The notes under the pieces were generated by a model, which had not been told where the DNA came from, ran no database searches, and was given only the letters and a program-made list of their open reading frames with translations. Below are positions 34,741-42,994 of a DNA stretch of 53,258 bases, one piece after another. Within the stretch, counting starts at the first letter, position 1, and every line of letters starts with the position of its first letter. The stretch lies in the NCBI GenBank assembly GCA_013359135.1, contig JABWCN010000030.1:1-53258 (forward strand). The letters run 5' to 3'. The stretch is from Pseudobdellovibrionaceae bacterium. Lineage in GTDB: Bacteria > Bdellovibrionota > Bdellovibrionia > Bdellovibrionales > Bdellovibrionaceae. The translations under genes and the position numbers were made by a program.

Positions 34741-35160
34741 TTAAACTCCAAGCGCCTTGTAAATATCACCAAGAATTTTTTTGTTAGCCTCAGGAATAGG
34801 TCTTAACTTTAATTCTTGTGGGTAAATCCACTCAAGCATTAAATGATGTTTGGCTTTTGGCTCGCCTTTCCAATAATTAATTTCATAAAATAAAATTACA
34901 ATACCGACATCACCGTAAGAGTGAGTGCAGGCAAGCTTTAGTTGGCCAATGTCTGCCTCTATACCAAGTTCTTCATTTAGCTCTCTAGATAAGGCTTGTT
35001 CTGGTGACTCTCCGATTTCAATCTTTCCTCCGGGGAATTCCCATAGGCCTGCCAAAGAATGATTCTCAGGTCGTTGACCAACGAGTATTTTTTTATCTTT
35101 TTTTAGTAGTCCAGCAACAACAGGTATCCAATGTATTTTTTTAACTCTCGGTTTTCTCAT
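34741..35160 (-). CDS. mutT: MutT-like Nudix hydrolase (8-oxo-dGTP diphosphatase)
   Basis: 139 residues with a complete Nudix box, G45-x5-E51-x7-R59-E60-x2-E63-E64-x-G66, following LAGLWEFPGG, a stretch characteristic of MutT. It hydrolyses oxidised dGTP to the monophosphate and so prevents A:T to C:G mutations. It is 6 bases downstream of pyrD and 2 bases upstream of a glycosyltransferase-like gene, so it is part of a compact operon of mixed function. Substrate preference is inferred from the LWEFPGGK context. Confidence 0.9.
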   Translation of the reverse strand: MRKPRVKKIHWIPVVAGLLKKDKKILVGQRPENHSLAGLWEFPGGKIEIGESPEQALSRELNEELGIEADIGQLKLACTHSYGDVGIVILFYEINYWKGEPKAKHHLMLEWIYPQELKLRPIPEANKKILGDIYKALGV

Positions 35161-35166
35161 TATTTT

Positions 35167-36198
35167 TTAATTATACTTTAGGAAATGTTCTCTGGCTATT
35201 TTTTTAAAAATGTAAGGTCCATTAAAAACAATTCCGCTGTACAATTGTACTAGATCAGCACCTAATTGGCGACGTTCAAGGTAGTCTTCGTAATTAAAAA
35301 CCCCACCGGCATTGATGATAAGCTTATTCTTCTTTTCAGTTCCTAAATGTTTGACGATGCGTTGAAGAGCAAGTTTGCTGAAAGGCGCCAAAAACTTTCC
35401 AGAAACCCCGCCATCAGTTGGAAAGGATAGCTCTGAAGTTCTTTGAGTTGTGGTGTTGGTTAAGATAAATCCATCAAAACCTACTTCTAGACTTAAGTCG
35501 ACAATGAGATCAAAGCTTTCTTCATTTTCATCGGGACTTAATTTTAGGAGTATAGGTTTTTTGTATTCTTTAGATGTTTGATAGATAGACTTGATAAAAG
35601 GTTTAAAATTTTGTTTTTTAAAAAGATCTCGCAGACCTTGAGTGTTCGGGCTTGATATATTAACGACAAAAATATCTGCGTAAGAATGTAGTTCATGAAT
35701 TAAAAATTGGTAATCTTCTTGAGCTTTTTCATTAGGGGTCCAACGATTTTTCCCAATATTAACAAGAATTGGGGTCTGTTTTTCTGACAGTCTTTTTTCT
35801 AAATTCCACAAGCTTTCTTCAAAACCAGGATGAGGAAAACCCATTTTATTCCAAAGAGAAAGGTTTTTTTGATCTCTGGCTATTATTTTTCCTGGATTTG
35901 GCTGTTGATATTTAGGCGTAATAGTTCCAACCTCTACAAAACCTGCCCCCAATTGCCACCAATTATTTATATTAGCACCAGTTTTATCAACTCCTCCAGC
36001 AATTCCTATACGGTTTGGGAAGTTAAGTTGTTTCCAGCTAAAAGCATCCCATTGTTGCCAAGCGTTGTTTGAAGCCTCATCAAGCAGACAAAGTAGGTGC
36101 AGGAGGTAAACTTGTTTTTCATGCACTAATTCGGGTGAAAATTTAAGCCAAGGAGTGAATTTATCTAATAAAATTTCAAAAATATTTTTAGTAACCAT
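35167..36198 (-). CDS. pyrD: Dihydroorotate dehydrogenase (quinone), class 2
   Basis: 343 residues. It oxidises dihydroorotate to orotate in pyrimidine synthesis, passing electrons to quinone at the inner membrane. FMN and substrate motifs are visible: NRIGIAGGVDKTGANINNWW (about 55-75), GAGFVEVGTITPKYQ, VNISSPNTQGLRDL (catalytic Ser region near 183), LLKLSPDE, and INAGGVFNYEDYLERRQLGADLVQLYSG near the C-terminus. The N-terminal helical extension typical of class 2 is present. It heads the pyrD-mutT-GT-GT4 operon. Confidence 0.95.
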   Translation of the reverse strand: MVTKNIFEILLDKFTPWLKFSPELVHEKQVYLLHLLCLLDEASNNAWQQWDAFSWKQLNFPNRIGIAGGVDKTGANINNWWQLGAGFVEVGTITPKYQQPNPGKIIARDQKNLSLWNKMGFPHPGFEESLWNLEKRLSEKQTPILVNIGKNRWTPNEKAQEDYQFLIHELHSYADIFVVNISSPNTQGLRDLFKKQNFKPFIKSIYQTSKEYKKPILLKLSPDENEESFDLIVDLSLEVGFDGFILTNTTTQRTSELSFPTDGGVSGKFLAPFSKLALQRIVKHLGTEKKNKLIINAGGVFNYEDYLERRQLGADLVQLYSGIVFNGPYIFKKIAREHFLKYN

Positions 36199-36250
36199 AA
36201 GTCACAACTAACATAAATCTTACAAAAACATCAAGGTATTCGAAATGAGT

Positions 36251-36282
36251 AAAAAAAAGGCTCATTTGAAAGATGAGCCTTT
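36251..36282 (-). terminator. Intrinsic terminator of glutamate dehydrogenase gene
   Basis: On the minus strand AAAGGCTCAT/ATGAGCCTTT (36256-36265 with 36273-36282) is followed by an uninterrupted 8-T run (plus 36251-36258). It lies just 13 bases past the stop codon. Confidence 0.93.
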
Positions 36283-36295
36283 GAAAGTTGTGATT

Positions 36296-37594
36296 TTATC
36301 TTGGGTAAAGACCTCTAAGAAGCATAGCTTTTTCAAGACGCTTGATGGAAACAGCCATAGCTGCACTTCTCATGTCGACATTTTTTTCATTCCTAAAAGT
36401 TACAACAGTGTCGAAAGCCTTGGTAATAATTGATTTTAAACGATTATCAATTTCATGTTCATCCCAGAAGAAAGACATAATATCTTGAACCCATTCAAAG
36501 TAAGAAACAATCACCCCACCACCATTAGCAACCACGTCTGGAGCAATAAAAATATTTCTTGAATGCAGAATTTTTGTAGCTGCATTGGATACTGGTCCAT
36601 TGGCTCCTTCAACGATAATTTTAGCTTTGATTTTTTCAGCATTGTGGACGTCTATTTGCCCTTCTAGAGCGCAAGGGAAAAGCCCCTCACAATCAAGCTC
36701 TAGAAGTTGAGAATTAGAAACAGGCTGAGATTTAGGGAAGTCTTTAATGCTTTTATTAATTTTAACATATTCAATAAGTTCAGGAATATTAAGTCCATCG
36801 CCATTAAAAATACCACCACTGACATCGCTTACAGCTATAACCTTAGCACCGCGTTGATAGGAAAAAAGGGCTGCAAAAGAACCCACGTTACCAAAACCTT
36901 GCACTACGATTCTTGCCCCAGCAAAAGGAATACGGCAATTTTCAAAAGCCTTTTCCGCCACAAATACAACTCCAAGGCCAGTTGCATGATTTCTTCCTAA
37001 GGAACCACCGATTTCTACTGGTTTGCCAGTGACTACCCCAGGTTGAGAGTAGCCACCTTGTTCTTGTGAGTAAGTATCCATAAACCATGCCATGGTTTGT
37101 GGATCAGTACCGACATCGGGAGCTGGAATATCTTTAGTTGGTCCAACAAAAGAAGAAATCTCAGAGGCATAACGACGAGTTAGATTTTGTTTTTCAGTTC
37201 TGGATAGTTTTGTGGGATCAACGCAAACTCCACCTTTAGCTCCCCCTAGAGGAAGTCCTAAGACAGAATTCTTGAAAGTCATAAGCGCTGCAAGGCCAAC
37301 CACTTCAGGAAGATCTACGTTTTGATGGTATCTGATACCGCCCTTATATGGACCAAGAGTGGCATTGTATTGTACACGATAACCAGTAAATACCTTTACC
37401 GAATAGTCGTCCATCCTCACTGGAACAGAGACGGTGACACAGCGTCTTGGTTTTTTTAAACGTTCAAGTACGTTTTTGTCGCAATCAATAATTTTAGCTG
37501 CTTCTTCTATAGTCTGTAAAGCGTTCTGAAAGAGTGGGCCATTCAAATGCCCTTCAATTTGAGATGTGTTTTTGTCGCTGTAATTTAAACTCAT
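36296..37594 (-). CDS. gdhA: Glutamate dehydrogenase (Glu/Leu/Phe/Val family)
   Basis: 432 residues. Converts glutamate to 2-oxoglutarate and ammonia or the reverse. The substrate domain shows GPYKGGIRYHQNVDLPEVVGLAALMTFKN (about 83-112, paraphrase of the family block) with the catalytic Lys in LPLGGAKGGV near 122. The nucleotide-binding Rossmann motif is VVQGFGNVGSFAA near 230. The IAPDVVANGGGVIVSYFEW segment near 370 is typical. Length and motifs fit the catabolic hexameric type, but cofactor (NAD or NADP) cannot be decided. It is monocistronic with its own strong terminator. Confidence 0.95.
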   Translation of the reverse strand: MSLNYSDKNTSQIEGHLNGPLFQNALQTIEEAAKIIDCDKNVLERLKKPRRCVTVSVPVRMDDYSVKVFTGYRVQYNATLGPYKGGIRYHQNVDLPEVVGLAALMTFKNSVLGLPLGGAKGGVCVDPTKLSRTEKQNLTRRYASEISSFVGPTKDIPAPDVGTDPQTMAWFMDTYSQEQGGYSQPGVVTGKPVEIGGSLGRNHATGLGVVFVAEKAFENCRIPFAGARIVVQGFGNVGSFAALFSYQRGAKVIAVSDVSGGIFNGDGLNIPELIEYVKINKSIKDFPKSQPVSNSQLLELDCEGLFPCALEGQIDVHNAEKIKAKIIVEGANGPVSNAATKILHSRNIFIAPDVVANGGGVIVSYFEWVQDIMSFFWDEHEIDNRLKSIITKAFDTVVTFRNEKNVDMRSAAMAVSIKRLEKAMLLRGLYPR

Positions 37595-37688
37595 AATTTC
37601 TCCTGATTAAGTTTAAGCCCTTCTATGCTATTAAAGTAAAAACTCAGTGTCATCAAAGATTTTTGACTCTTTGACTCAGTGTTTTTTG

Positions 37689-38786
37689 TTAAGTTTTGGT
37701 TCTTTTTTGATCACTTTTTACTCTCTGATACGCAATGGCTTCGATCTCTTTAGCAAGAAACAGATTGTCAGCTAAAAGATCGAAAAAATCTTGAGCGTTC
37801 AGCTCAAGAAGTAAGGTATCAACTTGCGCTTTAGCTCGAGCAGTTCTGATCCCTTGATTGACGAAAAGAGCGAGTTCACCAAAACAGTCTCCTTGTTTAA
37901 GTACATTAATGTTTTTTTGTCCTTGTTGAATTAATATATTTCCTTGAATGATAACGTAAAACTGAGTTCCATGGCTATTCTCCTCAAAAAGAGTTTCACC
38001 GGCCTTAATTTCTTTGATTTTACCTCGATGAATAAGCTGATCTGTGGTATCTTCTGGCAACAGGGAGAGAATGTTTGATTTCATAATTCCATGAATAATC
38101 CAAAATCTATGTTTTAAATTTTCTGCTACTTGTTTATTGATCCAAGTATCAAAAATATTTGCTTGGTATTCAATTTTTAAAACTTTGACTTTAGACAGGG
38201 CTACGACATCTGCTAAGCGAGGTTCATTCAGGAAAAAACCATATTCACCAAATAAGCAACCAGGCACCAGTGAAGCTACGCAAAACCGATCTCCCTGTGA
38301 GTTACGTTTGTAGATACCTGCAGTTCCTTCCAGTAAAGTGTACATATCTCGTTCGTTAGTGCCTTGTTCTATTAATAAGGAGTAGGCTGGATATTCGTAT
38401 ACTTTTGAGTTTTTCATTAGAAACTCGAAAACTTCGGACTTTAAACTTCGAAAAAAAGGTAAAGAGTGAACTTGCTTGAACTCTACCTCTTTTACTACAG
38501 AAGCCTGTGCTAAATGAAACTTTTTAAAATCATTTTTAATCACAAGTTTTTTGAAATACTCTGGAAATTCAGGATTTAGAATGACGTGAGCATTGGTAAG
38601 GTTAAAAACTAGGATATACAAGTCATTGAAGTGAACTAGCCATCCTTGACGATAGTAAAAACGAACTAAGTTAGCAATACTTTTTTCTCTGATAAGCACA
38701 TCAAGATAATCTTTTTGTAGTCTATTTAAAGGAATAAGAGAGAGAGGTTGTACATTGAATTTAATTTCAATTTTTTCAATATTCAT
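37689..38786 (-). CDS. Protein with tandem cyclic-nucleotide-binding domains
   Basis: 365 residues. A 100-residue N-terminal region of unknown fold is followed by two cNMP-binding folds: about 113-225 (LVPGCLFGEYGFFLNEPRLADV) and about 240-355 (LKQGDCFGELALFVNQGIRTARA). The second has the phosphate-cassette pattern F-G-E-L-A-L-x-n-R-T-A expected for cAMP/cGMP binding, while the first is altered (PRLADV). No helix-turn-helix or kinase domain follows, so it is not a CRP-type activator. It may be a regulatory subunit. It is 20 bases downstream of the lipoprotein gene in the same direction. Confidence 0.85.
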   Translation of the reverse strand: MNIEKIEIKFNVQPLSLIPLNRLQKDYLDVLIREKSIANLVRFYYRQGWLVHFNDLYILVFNLTNAHVILNPEFPEYFKKLVIKNDFKKFHLAQASVVKEVEFKQVHSLPFFRSLKSEVFEFLMKNSKVYEYPAYSLLIEQGTNERDMYTLLEGTAGIYKRNSQGDRFCVASLVPGCLFGEYGFFLNEPRLADVVALSKVKVLKIEYQANIFDTWINKQVAENLKHRFWIIHGIMKSNILSLLPEDTTDQLIHRGKIKEIKAGETLFEENSHGTQFYVIIQGNILIQQGQKNINVLKQGDCFGELALFVNQGIRTARAKAQVDTLLLELNAQDFFDLLADNLFLAKEIEAIAYQRVKSDQKRTKT

Positions 38787-38806
38787 TGCAACCTATTCCC
38801 TTTTTT

Positions 38807-39598
38807 TTAAATACCAGTTGGGATTGTTGGTAAGAAAGATTTCACATAGGTAGCAGCCACACCTCTTGGGTTTGTTGTACCTCCTCCAGAGTTAATGGAA
38901 GTGAGTAATTTGTTACAAAGATCCTGATTTGCTCCTTTTCCTGTACAACTAATGGTATAGGTAGAAATAATTACTGTTCCTATGCTAGTTTGAACTTGAC
39001 CAGCGGCAGATGTTGCAGGCTCAGTAAGGGAAGCTATTTTTACTACCTCTGCTAAGTTTGCAGTGGAAGCTGCTGTGATACAACTTGTAAGATTATATCC
39101 TGAAGCCGAAGGGGCGTTACAAGATGCCGAGTTACTAAAAGAGGCGAAGTAATTTAATAAAGAAGTTGAAAGGTAGCCAAAGGCTGCGATCAAAGTTTTT
39201 CCCTTTGCTGAGGCATTGTAACAATCGTTAAAAGCTGTATTTGCATTTTCAGTGTCAGTAGTAATGCTTCCGGCAGATGAAAAAGTAATTAAGCCTAAGA
39301 ATGCAGAGGTATCTGTATTACCTTTAAGACTTTCGAAAGCTGATGTGTATTTAGTGGGATTGGCAAAACCTTCACGAACAAAAGCGGCAGCACAACGAAT
39401 GTTGTAAGCTCCAGCAGAAGTTAAACCATCTACTTTACTCACGCAATTCATAGCTGTGTTTTGAGTAGATTCATTGAGACATTGCTGAGCATCGCCAATT
39501 TTGTCGACTTCTTTTTGTGAACCACAAGAGCTAAGTAATTGCATGAGAGCTAAAGAAATAAGAGTTTTAGTTAAAAATAAAATTCTATTAGTAAGCAT
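38807..39598 (-). CDS. Putative lipoprotein of unknown function
   Basis: 263 residues from ATG 39598, chosen over the TTG five codons earlier because GAGGG lies 8 bases before it. The signal peptide ends in L-S-S-C-G (lipobox, about Cys25). The mature part is rich in Ala, Ser, Thr and has scattered Cys (in pairs near AQQC, MNCV, IRCA, NDCY, SCNA, TSCI, ISCTG, LCN) that could form disulphides. It resembles in style the lipoprotein at 40948, which also accompanies a barrel protein, but shared ancestry was not shown. It lies divergent from the OMP operon. Confidence 0.65.
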   Translation of the reverse strand: MLTNRILFLTKTLISLALMQLLSSCGSQKEVDKIGDAQQCLNESTQNTAMNCVSKVDGLTSAGAYNIRCAAAFVREGFANPTKYTSAFESLKGNTDTSAFLGLITFSSAGSITTDTENANTAFNDCYNASAKGKTLIAAFGYLSTSLLNYFASFSNSASCNAPSASGYNLTSCITAASTANLAEVVKIASLTEPATSAAGQVQTSIGTVIISTYTISCTGKGANQDLCNKLLTSINSGGGTTNPRGVAATYVKSFLPTIPTGI

Positions 39599-39695
39599 TT
39601 TTATTTCCCTCAAAATATTTCAGATCGTTATTAGTAAACACACTTAATGATTATCTTAAAAACTATCATAAGGGATGCAAGAGAAAGTGTAAAAA

Positions 39696-39754
39696 CCAGT
39701 CCTACCATCTGGTCTATACTCATGGGTGATTTCTTTAAAATGACCAAGGACTGG
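39696..39754. promoter_or_regulatory. Inverted repeat in the divergent lipoprotein/OMP promoter region
   Basis: CCAGTCCT (39696-39703) pairs perfectly with AGGACTGG (39747-39754), and inside it GGTC (39711-39714) pairs with GACC (39742-39745). No T-run follows, so it is not a standard terminator. It may be an operator or a structured leader for the genes on either side. Confidence 0.3.
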
Positions 39755-39850
39755 CTCTAATTTGAATTTTTATTTGCATGTAGATTTAGGTCTGGACGGA
39801 TTAAAGAATAAAATTAAATTTCTTAAGTTCTTGAGTTAGAATAATCAGGT

Positions 39851-40924
39851 ATGTATTTTTTTGTTATTATTTTTTTGTTACAAATTTCAGTTAAGGCGAC
39901 GGAAAGAATCGAATTCTTCAATGGTGTCAGGTCATTAGCCATGGGAAACACACAAGTTGCAACTGTAAATGATGAAACTGCTCTGGCTGCAAATCCTGCA
40001 GGATTAGGTAAATTAAGAAATTTTTTTGGAACCATTTTTGATCCTGAACTCGATTTGGGTAGTTCAGCTATGAATTTGTATAGAGGTAAAAGCTTTTCAA
40101 ATCCATTTTCCATTTCTCAAGTACTTCCTTCAGTGGCAAAGTCTCCGGGAGATTATTACTATGCTCGAGGTCAATTGTTTCCCTCCTTTGTTGCTAAGAA
40201 CTTTGGAATTGGAATCTTGGGAAAATATGAGCTTAATGCTTTGGCTGAGTCAGATACCTCAGTGAATACTTTCTACAGAGATGATCTTGCATTGCTTTTG
40301 GGGTATAACTTTCGTTTTTGGGATGGAAGAATTAAGATAGGTTTTACAGGAAAAATGGTCAGTCGTATTGAACTTAACGAAACGACGTTAGACTCCACAG
40401 CAGTTCTTGATAATGCTACCTTAGCTTCTACAGGAAAATTAAAACAAGGATTGGGTATTGGAGCTGATCTTGGTTTAATGATGACTGCTCCTTGGAGTAA
40501 TTTACCCACAATTGGTGTGGTTCTCAGAGATATTGGTAATACCAGTTATGATAAATCTTATTTTAGTCGTCTGAGTGCAACAGAAAAACCAACGCCGACT
40601 TCTCAAGATGCTGATGTGGGTGTTTCCTTTCAAGTGATTCATAAGCCTAATATTAGGACTATCTGGTCATTAGAATACAAAGGTGTTCTAACAGCAAAAG
40701 ATGAAGAAGATAAACAAAAGCTTTACCATGCAGGGATGGAAGTCAACCTTGGAGACGTATTCTTTATTCGATTTGGTTATAATCAAAGGTACTTAACGGG
40801 AGGGTTTGAGTTAGCCTCTGAGCGATTTCAGTTTCAGATTGCAAGCTATGGTGAGGAAGTTGGAACTAGTTCGAGCACCAAAGAGGATCGAAGAACTGTG
40901 GCTAAGTTTTCTTTTCGTTTTTAA
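39851..40924 (+). CDS. Outer-membrane barrel protein, PorV/FadL-like
   Basis: 357 residues. A signal peptide (about 1-16) is followed by RSLAMGNTQVATVNDETALAANPAGLG (about 28-52), the N-terminal signature of PorV/UPF0164/FadL-like barrels in which a small plug precedes alternating beta strands. The chain ends in aromatic F-S-F-R-F, the classic outer-membrane targeting pattern. The ligand or substrate is unknown. It begins a plus-strand group with a lipoprotein and a second barrel, suggesting the three act together at the outer membrane. It may be a paralogue of the 41835 gene. Confidence 0.82.
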   Translation: MYFFVIIFLLQISVKATERIEFFNGVRSLAMGNTQVATVNDETALAANPAGLGKLRNFFGTIFDPELDLGSSAMNLYRGKSFSNPFSISQVLPSVAKSPGDYYYARGQLFPSFVAKNFGIGILGKYELNALAESDTSVNTFYRDDLALLLGYNFRFWDGRIKIGFTGKMVSRIELNETTLDSTAVLDNATLASTGKLKQGLGIGADLGLMMTAPWSNLPTIGVVLRDIGNTSYDKSYFSRLSATEKPTPTSQDADVGVSFQVIHKPNIRTIWSLEYKGVLTAKDEEDKQKLYHAGMEVNLGDVFFIRFGYNQRYLTGGFELASERFQFQIASYGEEVGTSSSTKEDRRTVAKFSFRF

Positions 40925-40947
40925 AAGATTTCTTTTGTGGAGAATTC

Positions 40948-41838
40948 ATGCTTATTAAGTCGAAACTTTTTTTGTCTAATTTTAGAGTCCCATTTGTACC
41001 AATTTTTTTATTGTTTTTGAGTATTTTTTTGGGTAGTTGCGGAGGAAACTTATTCCAGTTAACTGCAAAAAAAGATACTACGGAAGCGGTTTATCAAGAT
41101 ATGAAAGTGGCTTTAAATAATTTGGACTATGATACGGCAATTTCAAAAGCCTTAGAATTGCAAACTAAGGATTCTTCTTTTTATTTAAAATGTGAAAAAA
41201 TAGATGGCATGAAAATCTGTCCACGAGAAGATCTTGCAGGTGCTTATGCTTCGAAATGTGGACTTAATTTTGTTACTTTTGTTAGCTCGTTAACTTCATC
41301 AAGTGGATCTCCATTTTTATTTTTTATGCAGAAGTTTAAAAGTGTAACTATTACTCCTGCTATGTGTTATGAGGCACAAAAAGTTATTGAAACTTTTGGT
41401 GCTGACTCGACGAGCAGAACAACAGAACAAAATTTATTTATGGCTATTCTTGGAATGGCAAAAATGGGAACTTATCTTAGGGATGCAGCTGATCAAGATC
41501 AAGATGGAAGTGCTGATTCAACCTATGATTCATGTAGCTCGGATGTGGATCCAAATACCTCAGCAAAAGGAATTTCAGAAGAATATTTAAGGCAAGTAGT
41601 TTCGGGGATGGGTTTGGTTATTGATAACTTAGCTTCTGTCACAGCAGCACTATCGGGAGGTTCATCTGCGTTGACAGCTCTTGAGACAATAAAAAATACT
41701 TGCGGAGCAGCTTGTTCTATTACTGATCCAAATAGTTCTTCATTTAATCCTACAGTTACCCGGAATTTACTTAAATCTAGTGACCAAGGTATTGAAACGA
41801 GTTCAGGATGTACATTTCCGTGTGTGGTTTGTTTATGA
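40948..41838 (+). CDS. Putative lipoprotein with Asp-rich calcium-type loop
   Basis: 296 residues. The N-terminal signal ends in L-G-S-C-G-G (lipobox, about Cys31). The body is helical, opening with a TPR-like pair (YQDMKVALNNLDYDTAISKALELQ), and carries several Cys. DAADQDQDGSADSTYDSC (about 185-205) resembles thrombospondin-type-3 Asp-Gly calcium loops. A GGAG site precedes the ATG. It ends in ATGA, overlapping the start of the second barrel gene, so the two are translationally coupled. A lipid-anchored partner of the barrels is likely. Confidence 0.7.
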   Translation: MLIKSKLFLSNFRVPFVPIFLLFLSIFLGSCGGNLFQLTAKKDTTEAVYQDMKVALNNLDYDTAISKALELQTKDSSFYLKCEKIDGMKICPREDLAGAYASKCGLNFVTFVSSLTSSSGSPFLFFMQKFKSVTITPAMCYEAQKVIETFGADSTSRTTEQNLFMAILGMAKMGTYLRDAADQDQDGSADSTYDSCSSDVDPNTSAKGISEEYLRQVVSGMGLVIDNLASVTAALSGGSSALTALETIKNTCGAACSITDPNSSSFNPTVTRNLLKSSDQGIETSSGCTFPCVVCL

Positions 41839-42953
41839 GGGAGTGTTGTTTTCTAAGATTTTTTATTTTACAACTTTTATTTGGTGCTAATCTGTTTGCC
41901 GCTGAACTTTTCGAATACAATCGGCCAATTAGAGCTTTGGGTATGGGAAATGTTTATTTAAACTTTGTGAGAGATACGGATGCTCCAACAATCAACCCTG
42001 CAGCTCTTGGGTATGTGAGTGGTATTTCTGTGGAGTTAGCCAATCTTGGTTTGGGAATAAATGGTATTGATGCATACAATAATTTTAAAAATTCACAGGG
42101 AGTTTCATCTTCTTCAGACTATGATCAATTTTTTGGAAAGAAAATATGGGTAGGACTTAATGGTAAAGTTAGCATGGTAATGCCTAATTTTGGATTGACG
42201 GCTTACGATGAGGGAAAGTTCTCTATGATTTTAAGAAATACAGCCTTTCCAAACATTGATATGGATTTTTTCAATGATATTGGTTTTGTAGTTGCTGGAG
42301 CTTTTCCTGTAGCACCATTGACATCAATGGGGGTTGCTTTAAAAAGAATTAATCGTTGGGGGGGATCTCAATCTGTTGGCTTAAGTACGATTGCTTCAGG
42401 AAGTACTGATACCTTAAAGAATGAGTTTGAAAATAAAGGTGTTGGGTATGGTGGTGATTTAGCCCTTATGACTAAACTACCAACGCCATTATCCCCTTCA
42501 TTTTCTTTAGTTTGGCAAGATATTGGTTCAACAGCATTTGTAAAAACGGCGGGGAACGATGCTCCGATAAGAATCAAAGACAATTTACAAGCTGGATTTG
42601 GAATGGTGTTAGATCTGCCTGGATTAGATATTTCGGGGGGAGTTGAATATAAACACATTAATGATTCAGGTATCCAGATAGGTAAGAAAATTCATACTGG
42701 GCTTGAAATTGGATTACCTTTGATTGATTTAAGAGCTGGAACGAATCAAGGATATATGACTTATGGAGTTGGCTTTAGTTTTTTATTTTTGAGTTTTGAT
42801 GCTGCCTATTACAATGTGGAAACGGGTGAGTATCCAGGGCAAACTCCAGAAAATAGGGTCCTACTGGGATTAAGCATTGACTTATCTGTGGATGCTAACT
42901 TTAATTTCTATAGCAAAGATGGAAAAAAAAGAAAACTCAAACAACGACGTTAA
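41835..42953 (+). CDS. Outer-membrane barrel protein, PorV/FadL-like (second)
   Basis: 372 residues from ATG 41835, which overlaps the lipoprotein stop (ATGA); an upstream open extension to 41808 is rejected. A signal peptide (about 1-23, ending LFAA-E) is followed by RPIRALGMGNVYLNFVRDTD-A-P-TINPAALG, the same N-terminal signature as the barrel at 39851. Alternating Gly/aromatic strands and a repeat of GYGGDLALMTKLP-type segments also match. The C-terminus is basic (KKRKLKQRR) instead of ending in a terminal aromatic, which is unusual for an outer-membrane barrel. Confidence 0.8.
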   Translation: MRECCFLRFFILQLLFGANLFAAELFEYNRPIRALGMGNVYLNFVRDTDAPTINPAALGYVSGISVELANLGLGINGIDAYNNFKNSQGVSSSSDYDQFFGKKIWVGLNGKVSMVMPNFGLTAYDEGKFSMILRNTAFPNIDMDFFNDIGFVVAGAFPVAPLTSMGVALKRINRWGGSQSVGLSTIASGSTDTLKNEFENKGVGYGGDLALMTKLPTPLSPSFSLVWQDIGSTAFVKTAGNDAPIRIKDNLQAGFGMVLDLPGLDISGGVEYKHINDSGIQIGKKIHTGLEIGLPLIDLRAGTNQGYMTYGVGFSFLFLSFDAAYYNVETGEYPGQTPENRVLLGLSIDLSVDANFNFYSKDGKKRKLKQRR

Positions 42954-42994
42954 AATCTTGAAAATCTTAAAAAATAATCAAAGCAAGAAGTTTT

